Shown piece by piece: positions 11,800 through 24,476 of a stretch of DNA of 64,000 nt. The notes beneath the pieces were generated by a model. It was not told the origin of the DNA and made no database searches. It saw only the letters and a program-made list of their open reading frames with translations. The stretch comes from Augochlora pura (Eukaryota; Arthropoda; Insecta; Hymenoptera; Halictidae), in NCBI RefSeq assembly GCF_028453695.1, contig NC_135772.1, positions 16,673,611 to 16,737,610 on the forward strand, written 5' to 3'. Both the position numbers and the translations under genes were made by a program. Within the stretch, counting starts at the first letter, position 1, and each line of letters begins with the position of its first letter.

Positions 11800-14700
11800 T
11801 TATTTTCCCTTCCCGCGGCCTCTTCCACGTTTACTAGTTGAGGGCTTATCGCTATTCTTCTTTTTCGATGTACTCGTGTCTGTACTTTTACTTTTGGATT
11901 CTGCTTTCTTACTAGCGGTGGCCTTCTTCGCCTAGAAGTATATTGTAAATGATAAACAATTATTTGTTGTTAAGTTTAAATAATATTTAATAATGTTGGT
12001 TTACCTTGACCATTTTGTTAGATTCTATATCATCATTATCAGAATTCTCTTCTTCGGAGTTTTCATCTTCTAAATAATCATTATCCTCTTTAGTCTGTGT
12101 AGTTTTCTTCTTTGTTACACTACTGACTGCGTATGGAAGAAGTGCAGCATTTTTGTTATACGACCTTGTAAATGCTGCCTTAACCTACAACCCAAGCTTG
12201 CATTTTATTTTGTTGCTTACATACTTTAATATCATTAAATCAAGTACAATAATAAATAAAACTGACTTTACTATCAATAACTTGCATAGGATCACGATCA
12301 CCTGGCCATAAAGACGTTTCTATCAAAGAATCTAAATCCTCCCTAATAACACCAAAGAGACAAATATATTAAAAATCGAATTTTCTTACATGCATTCGTA
12401 TTGTTTTTATGCGTAAATAAAATTAACCTGAGTAGGTGATAATGATTCATAACATCTATTGCTGCGTTTACCCCTTCACTGGCATTAACTACCAATGGTC
12501 TAACAATAGCATCCCTGAGAGGTTTCATATAATCCAAAATTATAGCCTCCTTGCTCGCACCGGTAACTAACCGTGTATGCACAGTTATCTCTTGCATTAA
12601 TCTACAATATAATTAAAACGTTATATAAATGTTACAAAGAGCATACTGTATTAAGGATATGTACACATGTATATTATATACCTATCAAATTTACCAGCTT
12701 TCGAGTTACGCCCAAGCCAAGATGGGAAATTAATTTGACCAGCAACATGACCAGACATTACAGTTCCAGGTATCACAGAAGAATAACAGGCTTGCATAGG
12801 CAAAAGAGACCAAGATCCATTAGTTCTTATCGATTTTTCAACTATATCTCCTAACGCTAAACTGTCAGAAGCCTCAGCTACTTTTTCTAACAGTTTACTT
12901 CTGTATAAAAATAAGACAGTAAATAAATTATAAGATATAATTAATTCGGATTGCATAAAGAGAAAAAATAGTACTGTGAACATACTTTGGTCCATCTGGT
13001 GCAACCATTAAATAATTTTCTTGTACAAACAATGCCGCTATATTATAATCGTGGAAAAACAGGTTACTTTTATCATGAATGCTCATATGTTTGTGTTCCT
13101 CAGCAGAAAATACTTTTTTCACAACGTCCCAGGGCCCCAATCTCAGATCTTTGTTGATGTGTTTTTTCTCAGTTTTCTCTTGAGTACCAGTTTTTCCCAC
13201 AAACAAAGATAAATGATTTATTACTTGTCGTATATCGTGATTAGTTGACTCAATTAAGCGATCCAAATCTTCTCCGGATATATTAATGTTTTCTTTGAAA
13301 CATATACTCTTCATTGCTCCCTGTATAAGAAATAACTTTTAATAAAAGAATATACTATGTAGAATCAAGCTAAAAATTTATAATTAAACGTTTTACCCTA
13401 ATTTGTTCTAATCTAGGTTTTTGAAACCGGAGATCGAAAACATAATTAGCAAGCGTTCTCATCTTAGGATTATTTCGATCATTACAAATACAAACAACTG
13501 GCACTTCGGATGATTTGATTAAACTAATCAGTTCTTGCAAACCACCACGATCTTCATTACCAGCCATACCGTCTACCTCGTCCATTAATAATACATGTTT
13601 CGACGTTGGTTTGCATTTAGTATCTATAATATATAACAGGTTAGAATCTTGATTAACATTTATTACCATTCCTATATATTTATGAGCATATGTACCTATA
13701 AAATAATCCTTTAATGAAGTATTAGATAGAAGTTCGGATACGCTCTCTTTTAATAGTTTTTTGCTTCTAGTGTCAGATGCATTGAACTCTACAAGATCAA
13801 AACCTAATTCTTTACAAACAACTTGAACAGTTGTAGTCTTTCCAATGCCAGGTGCTCCAGATAACAGAGCAGCTTTAAAGTAAGTTCCATCATCATTCTT
13901 CGCCCATGGACCTAACACCAATGAAAACATATATCACTATAAAAATATATTACTATTATTACAAGTAAAATTAATCGAAATATAAAGAAAATATGGAATT
14001 ATTTTAACTTATAAACATACTTGGTTTAGTATGTTTCACTTGGCCATTTCGATTTTTATGCCAATTATTTAACCACGTATATAATTTTTTTGCATTGCTT
14101 TTATCTCCCTGTTGTCCCAGAACCTGTTTCATAGTTTTAGGTCTATATTTTTCAACCAACGCCTGCACTGGTACATCCCCATTAATCTGCAAATATATAT
14201 AACCAAAAGATTTCATGAAGTTCATCTGCTTAATTTACACTTAAATAATAAATCTCACATTCTGTAATGAATCGGTTCTCATTTGTAGATTTTTAGCGTC
14301 CTTCACATCTTTTTTATCATCGTGTATCTTCTTAGGTGATGACTTTTTAGGTGGTAACATTTTAGGTGGCGACTTTTTAGGTGGTGGCATTTTAGGTGGC
14401 GACATTTTAGGTGGCGACTTTTTAGGCGATGTCTTTCCTGTTTTTTCCTCGACATGTCCTTCTTTTTGCATCTTCTCTATAACATTGTCTCCACTTCCGT
14501 TTTTATGAGGCGATTGTAATTTTTCTGACTTTTCTGTTTCTTGATCTGATTCAATTTTTGGTCGTTTAGGTAACGAGGGAGGCGTACTATCAGAATCACT
14601 CCTTTTTTCTTTCGTTCTATCTTTTGATTTTGTACGAGACTGTTTTACATCTTGCACATGACCTGATTTTCTTGTTCGAATCAATTCTAAGAGATCATCT

Positions 14701-16928
14701 TCCGATATCTGTTTTACATTAAAACTGTTTGCCTAAAAGCAAATGTACACATGACATTATAGATCATAAAATTTGTTCATGCAAAGAATTAATAGTTAAT
14801 GCTTTAAGAATTAATATTACCTTTGATATTTTTGCTGGACCAGGGTCATCGCCAACTACAACATAATCAGTTTTTCTGGAAACTTGATGTAAAACTCGTC
14901 CGCCGTACTTTTTAATAAGTTCTTCAGCTTCTTCCCTTTCTAGAGAATCCAAAACACCAGTAATCAAGAAACTTAATCCGGCAAGACAATATTCGGCACC
15001 CTAAAATATTAGTATTATCAAACGATTAAGCTACTGCTCAATTAAAAAAAAAAATACCAGGCGAGTTATATAAATCATCATAAATCAATATTCATGCACA
15101 TACTTCTGGAATTTCTTTTGAACCTGGATTCCTTGCTCCTCCTCTCTGAAGATATTGTTGATACATGGCACTACTCTGTTTCCTTTTTTCACCTCTCTTT
15201 TCATATTCATCTGCACCTTCTTCCTTTTTAGGTGACTTTCTCTTTGATTGATCTATTTCCAGTTCATAACCACTTGGTTTTGCTTTGGAAGTATTCTTTG
15301 CATGCTTTGATTTACCATTAAGTTTAGAATCACTTATATTAACATTTTTATTACTTAGATCTGTATTCGATTTTTTATGTGTACTGTCCTCTTCAGTTTT
15401 ATCCTTGTTTTTAGAGGGTATTGTCTTTCCCTCTTCATTTCCACTATTGTTTTTAGGCAAATCATCTTTTTTACATGCATTGTGAATGGAGTCTATAAAA
15501 AATGAAAAATGAAGTATATTTTTATACTTCTTTAGAAGTTACTCGTGTCATATTAAATATTAGTACCTTTGTCTGATGTACCTTCCTCTAAATATTTTTG
15601 TTCAATATCAGATGTATCTAACTGAATCAAAGTTGCTTCAAAGTCTGCATCATCATGAGTTTTAGCTTCCTATAAAATTAAAACAATTTCTTGTACAAAA
15701 ACAACGTATTATTGTTGACTCATAGCCCAAGAGTAAAGGCACAGTTGGTTAACCACCGGCAATCATGACCCAAACATATGGATATCATGTGCAACGGACT
15801 TAAATGAAGACCCTTCACGGATAAATCACGGAATTGACAACGCAAGACAATAAGAAGCTAGTGCTAATTTAAAAGTTATTTGAGGTGTGCAAATTATGAA
15901 ACTGTACTCTGAAAAACTACTGAACAAGGGGACTGATTTTGCATGGAATGACTCATACTAATAACTTTTTACTTTGAAATAAGTGTAAAAGTGCCATTTA
16001 TGAAAAGCAAAGAAATACCTCTGAACAAAGATTAAAAACTATTAAATAACAATTTGAAAAATAAATATTGCACATAAAAAAAACTATTATATGCAAACTT
16101 ACTTTGCACTTTCACAAAATATAAATAAGAACATATGTAATATTTCAAATTCCCCAATTATATCACTGTTTTTTTAGAAAAAAAATACAGTGATACCTCA
16201 ACTCTTGCTCTCAAAATTTTCTTCCTCTCTAAGATAGCATTTGTATCAACACCATTTTACTACGCATCCAATCCGCGGCGAATCTTGTCTTAGCATTGAA
16301 TCGTTAGCCAATCAGAGCAAAGTAATTTCTACTCCCATTCTCGCTAATGGAGCGCGCTGCGGTCAGAGACTCTTTCACAAATTTAGATATCATTATACAT
16401 TATTGAAATCGTATTCACCTCTTTAGACAATTTTTTTGTTATTTTTGGAGCTTCTTTTCTGTTTATTGGTTTTTTACCAAAAATATCACCAGGAGAAACT
16501 ACTTTTTTTGCCTTTGCTTCTTCATCTGAACTAATTGAACTCTTTGGATTCTTTCCCAATGTTTTCGCTTTCTATAAAAATACAAAATTTATATAATTAT
16601 GACATACGAAACCTAAATTTCAAATATAATGTGACAATAAAAACATTTTTGAACCTTGGGTCGTTTCGTAGGAGTTTTAATTTTTTCATCTTCCTCATCG
16701 GATGAAATTATTCGTCTTTTCGTCGGCTTTGTTGAAGTAACACTAGAATTAACCTTATTACTTTGGAAATAAGACCGTATATCCTGCAAATATTAGACAA
16801 GATCGTTGAATTTGATAAAAATCAAAGTTGAACTATCAGTAAAAATTTTGAATGTATAAACCGCGGTTACTACCTAACCTAACTTGTTAGTGGCATTCGA
16901 TTACAAGGTATAAACTTACCCTTGGCAT
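11800..16928 (-). CDS. RFC1: Replication factor C subunit 1 (large clamp-loader subunit)
   Basis: Large subunit of the nuclear RFC complex that loads the PCNA ring (Gnf1 in flies). Exons from the 5' end: 16928-16920, 16783-16655, 16571-16419, 15669-15567, 15492-15104, 15000-14821, 14732-14259, 14186-14021, 13911-13696, 13623-13397, 13320-12986, 12900-12682, 12601-12428, 12342-12267, 12184-12005, 11931-11800, giving about 1053 residues. The N-terminus MPRDIRSYF resembles the PIP-box-like start of human RFC1. A BRCT domain lies near 262-330 (TGVLDSLEREEAEELIKKYGG). The AAA+ module has Walker A GAPGIGKT (553-560), Walker B LLMDEVD and sensor NDRN. The RFC1 C-terminal domain follows (FFHDYNIAALFVQENY, NWSLLP-like SWSLLP, PSWLG). 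The basic tail KRGRGRGKGK looks like a nuclear localisation signal. An SPPK-type repeat lies in exon 7 (about 14325-14432). The stop is 240 nt from the ACE stop, tail to tail. Confidence 0.96.
16161..16195. repeat. Near-perfect 35-nt palindrome
   Basis: TATCACTGT, a T run, AG, an A run and ACAGTGATA form a long hairpin in RFC1 intron 3. Its right half is the start of the dispersed repeat copy at 16188; its left half is the same end in reverse. It may be a junction of two elements. Confidence 0.6.
16188..16361 (+). mobile_element. Dispersed MITE-like repeat, copy A
   Basis: Starts TA-CAGTGATACCTCA and ends near GCGCGCTGC. It aligns over most of its length to copy B at 17365-17579: CATTTTACTACGCATCCAATC against TATTTTACTGCGCATTCAATC; CCAATCAGAGCAAAGTAATTTC against CTAATCAGAACGAAGTAATTTC. 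It lies in RFC1 intron 3. No coding capacity; non-autonomous by appearance, family unknown. Confidence 0.7.
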
Positions 16929-17364
16929 GTTTAACGTTCGCAGATACCTGTTAGGATGCTTAAAACAGATCGCCAATATTTTAACAAAGAAATATCAAAA
17001 TAGAATTATATATTCAGAGATTCCAACTATATGGCACAAACTAACGTAGGCATACTTGACGCGTATTACACAATGATACGTAATGGCAACATCGAACGCG
17101 ATTTTAAATTTAACAATTGATTGATTCACCAATTGCACGAAGCATATTTGCAACGTGTACTTCGTATAAAATGTAGTACATAATATAAGATACAAAGCAG
17201 TTTAATCTCGGGAAACGAGTAACAGGAAAAACTGATAATTTGTATGTGCTTGTATGTATGTTCTCTTGTGACCGCCAATTTTATTTACATAAAGTTTTAC
17301 GCTCCCATACATACATGAGAGAGGAAGAGGGAGGACCTTTGTCTCCTACGTTTTTAGTTCAATA
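16929..17364. other. Divergent RFC1/POLR3A intergenic region, left part
   Basis: RFC1 and POLR3A start codons lie 911 nt apart and face away from each other, so this span must hold both promoters and 5' UTRs. No clear TATA box; housekeeping promoters often lack one. The right part is occupied by repeat copy B. Confidence 0.6.
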
Positions 17365-17579
17365 CAGTGATGCCTCACCACATTGAGCCATTCCTACCTC
17401 ACCAATGCTTCGTTGTATCCTCAACTTCTATATGGTTTTCCTCCTCTTTAAGGAAGCGTTTGCATCCCCACTATTTTACTGCGCATTCAATCGGCAGTGA
17501 AACCGGCTTTAGCACTGAATCTTCAGCTAATCAGAACGAAGTAATTTCTAATCCTATTTTCGATAATGGAGCGTGCTGC
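17365..17579 (+). mobile_element. Dispersed MITE-like repeat, copy B
   Basis: Starts TA-CAGTGATGCCTCA and ends GCGTGCTGC. It is the second copy of the family seen at 16188-16361, with about 40 extra bases near its start. It sits inside the RFC1/POLR3A divergent promoter region, about 260 nt upstream of the POLR3A ATG. Confidence 0.7.
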
Positions 17580-17839
17580 CACCGATGCGTATTGCTGTAC
17601 CGTAGCATATTGCCGAATCTACCAACTGTCACATCGAGATGGCAACACAAATGAGGAATAACACGTGCTTGAAGAAGAATTCCCTGAATTCTTTTGATCG
17701 TTTGAATAATTTATATAAAAACACCGGTGTATATACTATGATATTTTAAAGGTTAATTATTGTTCATATTGCTTCATTCTTTGATCAAGCAATATCGAAT
17801 AACATATTATACATCAAAGAATAAAATATAACCTCCACG

Positions 17840-20800
17840 ATGGTGAAAGAACAATTTAGAGAAACAGATGTAGCCCGTAAAATGTACGTATATCATTTTA
17901 ATGGATTATAGAAAACCCACCTCGAATACTTTGTCTCTTATTTTTTAGCATATATTTTATTGTTAACAAAATAAAGTAAAATTCTCGTAACGTACTATGT
18001 ACAAAATTTTATAAATTCTTTTATAAAGTTATTTATATGTATCTCCTGAAGACTACCTGTAAAAGATATATTTATGAATTTCTACATCAATAGATATTGC
18101 TATCTTTAATGTCATGTTGTTATGCATCTACGTAGTGCATGAGATGGAATAAACACACAGAATGATGAGAGATTTCTATTCATGATTTTCATGTTGTATG
18201 ATTTTGTAACTTGGAACAACTATCTAAAATTTAATTTGCTTCATTAATATTTATCACTGTCAGTATTTTACATATCGTTTTATGCTATAACTCTTATTCT
18301 TATTAGCTCCCATGTATCCTTTGGAGTTGATAGTCGCCACAACATGGAAAGGCAGGCCCATATGCATGTTGTGGCAAAGAATTTATATAATCAGGATGTT
18401 GAACATACTCCAGTTCCCTATGGTGTACTTGATAGAAGAATGGTATTGTTAATAATGTATTTCTTGGTTTTTCCTCCAACTGTTCTAATAAACTTATTAC
18501 TCCTTTATTATTTTAATTTTCAGGGTACTTGTAACAATACAACAAATTGTGTATCGTGCGGCAAAACACTGAATGAATGTATCGGACATTTTGGTTATAT
18601 TGATTTAGAATTGCCAGTTTTCCATGTTGGTTACTTCAGAGCAATCATTGGCATTCTTCAATCAATTTGCAAAGTAATGTATCAGATTCCACATCTATTT
18701 ATATTAATTAATGTTAATTCTAACATTAATGATAATCTTTGAATTTATAGAATTGTTCTCACGTTATGTTATCCGAAGCTGATAAAAAACGTTTCCTAGC
18801 TAGAGCTTTAAATCCCAATCTAGGATATTTATCTCGTAAAGCTTTACGTAAGCAAATATTAGATAAGGCAAAAAAGACTAACGTTTGTCAAAATTGTGGA
18901 GACATTAATGGGACAGTCAAAAAAGCTGGTTTACTTAAAATAGTTCACGAGAAGTATAAAGCAAAAAAGAAAGGAGATACTGTTCTTCAAGAAAAGTTGG
19001 CAGAGTATGATAATGTGGTTAAGGATAATAAAGCTTTCGAAGCAGTACTTCAAAGTGGGTTAGTTAATGTCCTAAATCCGTTAGAGGTAAATATGCTCTC
19101 ATTTTTAAAATACGATCGAGATTGTATTATTATTTAATGTGTTTTTATGAAGTTTATGTTCGCAAATTATAGATTAAACTTAGATCTAATTTTGAAAAAT
19201 TTAAAGACAATGTTTGCACAAGATCTTTTAGTACAGTACTTGCAACTATATTTTGGTTTCAGGTTCAAAATATTCTGGAAAAGATACCAGAAAGTGACAT
19301 TCCTTTGCTAATGATGAATCCAGACTGTGCATCACCAAAAGATTTAATATTAACAAGAATTCCAGTGCCGCCGATTTGTATTAGACCCAGTGTTGTATCA
19401 GATTTGAAAGCAGGTACAACCGAAGATCACCTAACAATGAAATTATCAGAAATAGTCTTTATCAATGATGTTATTCAAAAACATAGACAGAGTGGAGCCA
19501 AGGTACAAATGTACAGTGAAGACTGGGAATTTCTCCAGCTACATTGTGCTCTTTATATAAATAGTGAAATGTCTGGTATACCACTTAACATGCAAGTGAG
19601 TTTTATACGAAATGAGAAATTAAATAGATTACTTTATTGACTAACAAAACTACTTATGCTGTATCAAAATATTTTAGCCAAAGAAATCTGGTAGGGGATT
19701 AGTTCAGCGATTGAAAGGAAAACAGGGTCGATTTCGTGGTAATTTATCTGGTAAACGTGTTGATTTCTCTAGTCGTACTGTTATTTCACCAGATCCCAAT
19801 CTCAGAATTGAACAAGTAAGTTTCAACTTACAAATTTCTTTATTATTTTTTGTTCTTAAAGGTAAAACTGAGACCTCGTTCTTCATTAGGTTGGTGTGCC
19901 CATCTATGTCGCTAAGATTTTAACATATCCAGAAAAAGTAAATCCATCAAATATAGAATTAATGCGAAAATTAGTAAAAAATGGTCCAGATGTACATCCA
20001 GGTGCAAATTTTATACAGCAAGGAAAAACTCAGTTTAAGAAATACTTGAAATATGGTAATCGGCACAAAATTGCTCAAGATTTGCAGGTAACATTGTCTT
20101 ATAAATGTCTTTCGAATCTTATACAATTTAGAATGTTATAATATATTTTAAATTATCATTAATTGATATTCATCATCATTACAGTATGGTGATATTGTCG
20201 AAAGACATCTCAGAGACGACGATGTGGTATTATTTAATCGACAACCATCTTTACATAAATTAAGTATCATGGCACACAAAGCAAAAGTACTACAACATCG
20301 GACATTTAGATTCAATGAATGTGTATGCACTCCCTATAATGCCGATTTTGATGGTGATGAAATGAATCTGCATTTACCACAAACTGAAGAAGCAAGAGCA
20401 GAAGCTTTGGTTTTAATGGGGGTAGTGTACAATTTTGTTCACATCAGAATTTATTTTGTGCATATATGCAGGAAATCTAATTGTATACACTTTATTTATT
20501 TCCTATTAGAACAAATCAAATTTAGTTACACCTCGCAATGGAGAATTACTAATAGCAGCAACACAAGACTTTATCACTGGAGGATATCTTTTAACTCAAA
20601 AGGATATGTTTTTAAATAAATCTCAAGCAAGTCAACTAGCTGGTTGTCTTCTAGCAGGAAATGATCTTTCTATGTCCATTGATCTACCTGAACCTGCTAT
20701 CTTCAAACCAACCATGTTGTGGACAGGAAAACAAATTTTTAGTTTGATTTTAAAACCTAATAACTATTGCAACATTAAAGCTAATTTAAGAACCAAAGGA

Positions 20801-23800
20801 AGAGCTTACACTAAAAACGATGAATTATGCGTGAACGATTCATGTACGTATAACTTGCTAAATACATACACATTAACACAATAAAAAATAATCCGCAAAT
20901 TGCAGATGTCATTGTTCGAAATTCAGAATTAATTGCTGGGTCTATGGATAAGTCAACATTGGGTTCAGGATCAAAACAAAATATATTTTATATTCTTCTG
21001 CGTGATTGGGGTGAAGATATTGCAACAACTGCTATGTGGCGATTAGCACGAATGGCTAGCTTTTTTCTTATGAATCGTGGCTTTTCTATCGGCATTGGTG
21101 ATGTTACACCTGGACAGGGGCTGCTTACAGCTAAGCATGAGCTTCTCCATGCAGGGTGAGAATGAATAAAAGAAATTTGTATTAATAACATTGTGTACTG
21201 ATACTATTAATAAATTATATTCGGATTTAGATACTCTAAATGTACAGAGTACATTCATCAAATGGAAGAAGGTCGTCTTGTATGTCAACCTGGATGTACA
21301 GAAGAAGAAACTTTGGAGGCAATGATACTAAAAGAACTTTCGGTAATTCGTGATCATGCTGGTAAAGCATGTTTGAAAGAGCTTCATCCAAGTAACAGTC
21401 CATTAGTTATGGCCTTATCCGGCAGCAAGGGCAGTTTCATTAACATTTCACAGATGATTGGTATGTATTAGAATTGTGTTTATAAAAGTCATTCACTTTA
21501 TTAGTATTTACTGTAACTTAGCTTATTTTCGCGTTAATTAGCTTGTGTAGGACAACAAGCTATTAGTGGTAAAAGAGTACCAAACGGATTTGAAGACAGA
21601 GCTCTGCCACATTTCGAGCGACATTCGAAAATTCCCGCAGCTAAAGGTTTCGTTGAAAACTCATTCTACTCTGGCTTAACACCAACGGAATTTTTCTTTC
21701 ACACAATGGGTGGAAGAGAAGGTCTTGTAGACACGGCAGTTAAAACTGCAGAAACTGGCTACATGCAGCGAAGATTAGTTAAAAGTTTAGAAGATTTGTG
21801 CCTTCATTACGATATGACAGTTCGTAACTCAGTCGGAGACATTGTACAAATATTGTATGGCGGAGATGCATTAGATCCCACCTACATGGAAGGTTCGAAA
21901 CTATTTTTATGTATACCAAGATTACTTTAATGAACGTCCACCTAAATTCTAAATTAGAAAGTTATATTTTAAAATATTTCGTAACAAAACTCAGATATAT
22001 ATATAATTACTTTAATTCTAATTACTTAATAACAGGAAAAGATTGTCCAGTCGATTACGAAAGAATATTGGATCATGTCAGAGCCAAATCACCGTGTAAG
22101 AATGAAAAGCCTTTAGATGCTCCTACTATAATAAAAGCTACAAGTGAACTATTGAGCTCCGATGAGTATGAATGCCTCAGTGAAGAGTTCAAACAAGAAT
22201 TATGGTAAGTATAACGTTATTGTCAAATTTATTATTTGAATGTAGGTATGCTGGAAGAATGTTGTTACATTTCATGCTTCTCTTACAGCACATTTCTAAA
22301 AGGTGTAGCGAGGAAAATAGCTCGTCTTCGACACAGTGCTCCACTCAATGTACCTGTAATTTTACAACTCGAGCGACTTACAGTTTCTCAATTGGTAGAA
22401 TTTATTCACACATGTAAAGAAAAATATATGAGAGCAAAGATTGAACCAGGCACTGCCGTCGGTGCGCTCGCTGCACAAAGTATAGGAGAACCGGGCACAC
22501 AAATGACCTTAAAAACTTTCCACTTTGCTGGTGTAGCATCTATGAACATTACTCAAGGTGTACCACGTATCAAAGAAATCATTAACGCAAATCCCAAAAT
22601 AAGCACGCCCATTATTACAGCAGCTTTAGTAAGTTTAATACTTATTATACATTTTTGTATCCAATATGTATTCAAATTGATCTATATTTTTTCTTTTTCT
22701 ATGTATGTATATTAGGAAATTGATAGTGATCCAGAATATGCTAGGAGAGTAAAAGGTAGAATTGAAAAAACTACCTTGGGAGAAGTAACAGAATATATTG
22801 AGGAAGTATATCTACCAGACGATTGTTTTTTGTTGATAAAATTAGACGTTGATAGAATAAAACTGTTGAAGCTGGAAATAGACGTACATTCAATTCGTTA
22901 TTCGTAAGTACTTAATGCTTAGAAGTCCTATGTGAGCAAGCATTTTTCAAATACATTATATTTGCTTGTTTAGGATCTGCACATCAAAATTACGACTGAA
23001 TCCAAAAGCAGTAGATGTTAGAGGCGATTCTATTATCACAGTGAGTCCCAGCAGAGTTAAATACAGTTTAAATTCTGCTCTCACTCATCTTAAAGAGACA
23101 ATTCCGAACATCGTTGTGAAGGTAAGTAAAAAGAATAAATCGACAAAAAAACTTTTTTAAACTTAAAAGATATACATGTCTTATTTCCCTACTACGCATT
23201 GCAGGGTTTACCGTCGGTATCTAGAGCTGTCATTCATAATGACGATTCAAGTGGTGAAACGAAATACAAACTATTCGTTGAAGGATACAACATGCGTGAA
23301 GTCCTAGCAACTCATGGTGTTTTAGGGAAAAAAACAACATCGAATAATACGATAGAAGTAAATATCAAATAAAACATTTTTAAAATAACATACATAACTG
23401 AGGCAGTACACATGATACACTGTCCTAGGTTTTCAAAACTTTGGGCATCGAGGCAGCAAGAGCAACAATAATGACAGAAATTAAATTAGTAATGGAGAAC
23501 CATGGAATGAGTATCGATCGGCGACATCCAATGCTTGTTGCAGATTTAATGACTAGCCGAGGAGAAGTATTGGGTATTACAAGACAAGGTTTAGCAAAGA
23601 TGAAAGAGTCTGTCTTAAATTTAGCTTCGGTAAGATATCCATTATGAATATGATTATAGCTTTATGCACTTCAACCTCAAACAGAAAAACTAATAAATAT
23701 CTGATCACCAGTTCGAGAAAACATCGGATCATCTATTTGACGCAGCTTATTATGGGCAAAAAGATGTAATATGCGGTGTGTCTGAATCAATCATTATGGG

Positions 23801-24085
23801 CATCCCAATTCCAGTAGGAACAGGAATCTTCAAACTACTTCACAAATATCCTTTTCAAACTCATTTAACTTTTCGAACAGTCTACTTAATTATCGAAAAT
23901 TTGAAATTTCATTTTTTTTTTATTTTTTCAATTATTACTTAATCTTTAGAGTTACGATTATATTCTTACAGTATTTTCCTTATTATAAAAATACAGCTGA
24001 TAAGGACGAGCCACAGAAGAGAGACTTGATATTTGATGATCCACAGTACCACAAGAAAATTGCGAAAAGCACGTCTAAAGTGTAA
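17840..24085 (+). CDS. POLR3A: RNA polymerase III largest subunit RPC1
   Basis: Catalytic largest subunit of nuclear RNA polymerase III, which makes tRNA and 5S rRNA. Twenty coding exons: 17840-17883, 18307-18442, 18524-18673, 18751-19086, 19263-19595, 19678-19815, 19890-20087, 20185-20421, 20510-20843, 20906-21155, 21231-21460, 21542-21892, 22036-22204, 22289-22628, 22716-22903, 22974-23121, 23205-23357, 23429-23629, 23712-23845, 23995-24085. They give 1386 residues, almost the human length. The start MVKEQFRETDVA is the conserved RPC1 N-terminus, encoded by a 44-nt exon. Zinc-binding Cys clusters (CVSCGKTLNECIGH; CQNCG) follow. The Mg-binding NADFDGD motif is at about 497-503. GFSIGIGDVTPGQG, trigger-loop/bridge regions and the C-terminal GVSESIIMGIP block are all present. 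The last intron (23846-23994) is AT-AC, not GT-AG; the flanking frame is fixed by LLHK/ADKDE. Confidence 0.97.
23846..23994 (+). other. U12-type AT-AC intron of POLR3A
   Basis: The exon ends LLHK at CACAA; the intron starts ATATCCTTTT, the U12 AT-AC 5' splice consensus, and ends ATAC. TTCCTTATT at 23976-23984 resembles the U12 branch site TTCCTTRAY, with its A 12 nt from the intron end. The next exon resumes in frame as GCT GAT AAG GAC (ADKD), matching the family. No GT-AG alternative keeps this frame. Confidence 0.88.
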
Positions 24086-24476
24086 ATTAATTGTTATGTA
24101 ATTTGTAATGAAATATTTAATGTATATAAAAGATAGATGTATTCTAATCGAACGAATAATTTTTATACGTATATAGTAGTTTCTCTTGCTTTTCTTACAT
24201 TTATTTAACTTTTAGAAGCAAAAATATACTTTCAAATAAGTTTGTACAATAATATCATTGCGATTAATTAAGCAGCATATTAGTTGCTAAGAAACATGTT
24301 TAATCCATATTTGTCGTATCCTTATATAACTCTCCTTCAGTCTCTTCAGTCTTCAACATCGTTTAGCACAGTAATACGATTTCGATGTGAAAGTTTTACA
24401 TACTTCAGTTTGGACTTAGAAGTAATAGCTCAAGAAAAAAATTCCTAATAAACGGTTATTATAATAAAATATCGGA
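24086..24476 (+). other. POLR3A 3' UTR and PACRG promoter spacer
   Basis: A 391-nt spacer between two same-strand genes. It should hold the POLR3A 3' end and PACRG 5' UTR. No distinct element seen. Confidence 0.5.

Noticed and set aside
13021..13212. Plus-strand ORF within RFC1
   Set aside because: Antisense to RFC1 exon 11, which is strongly conserved in the minus frame.
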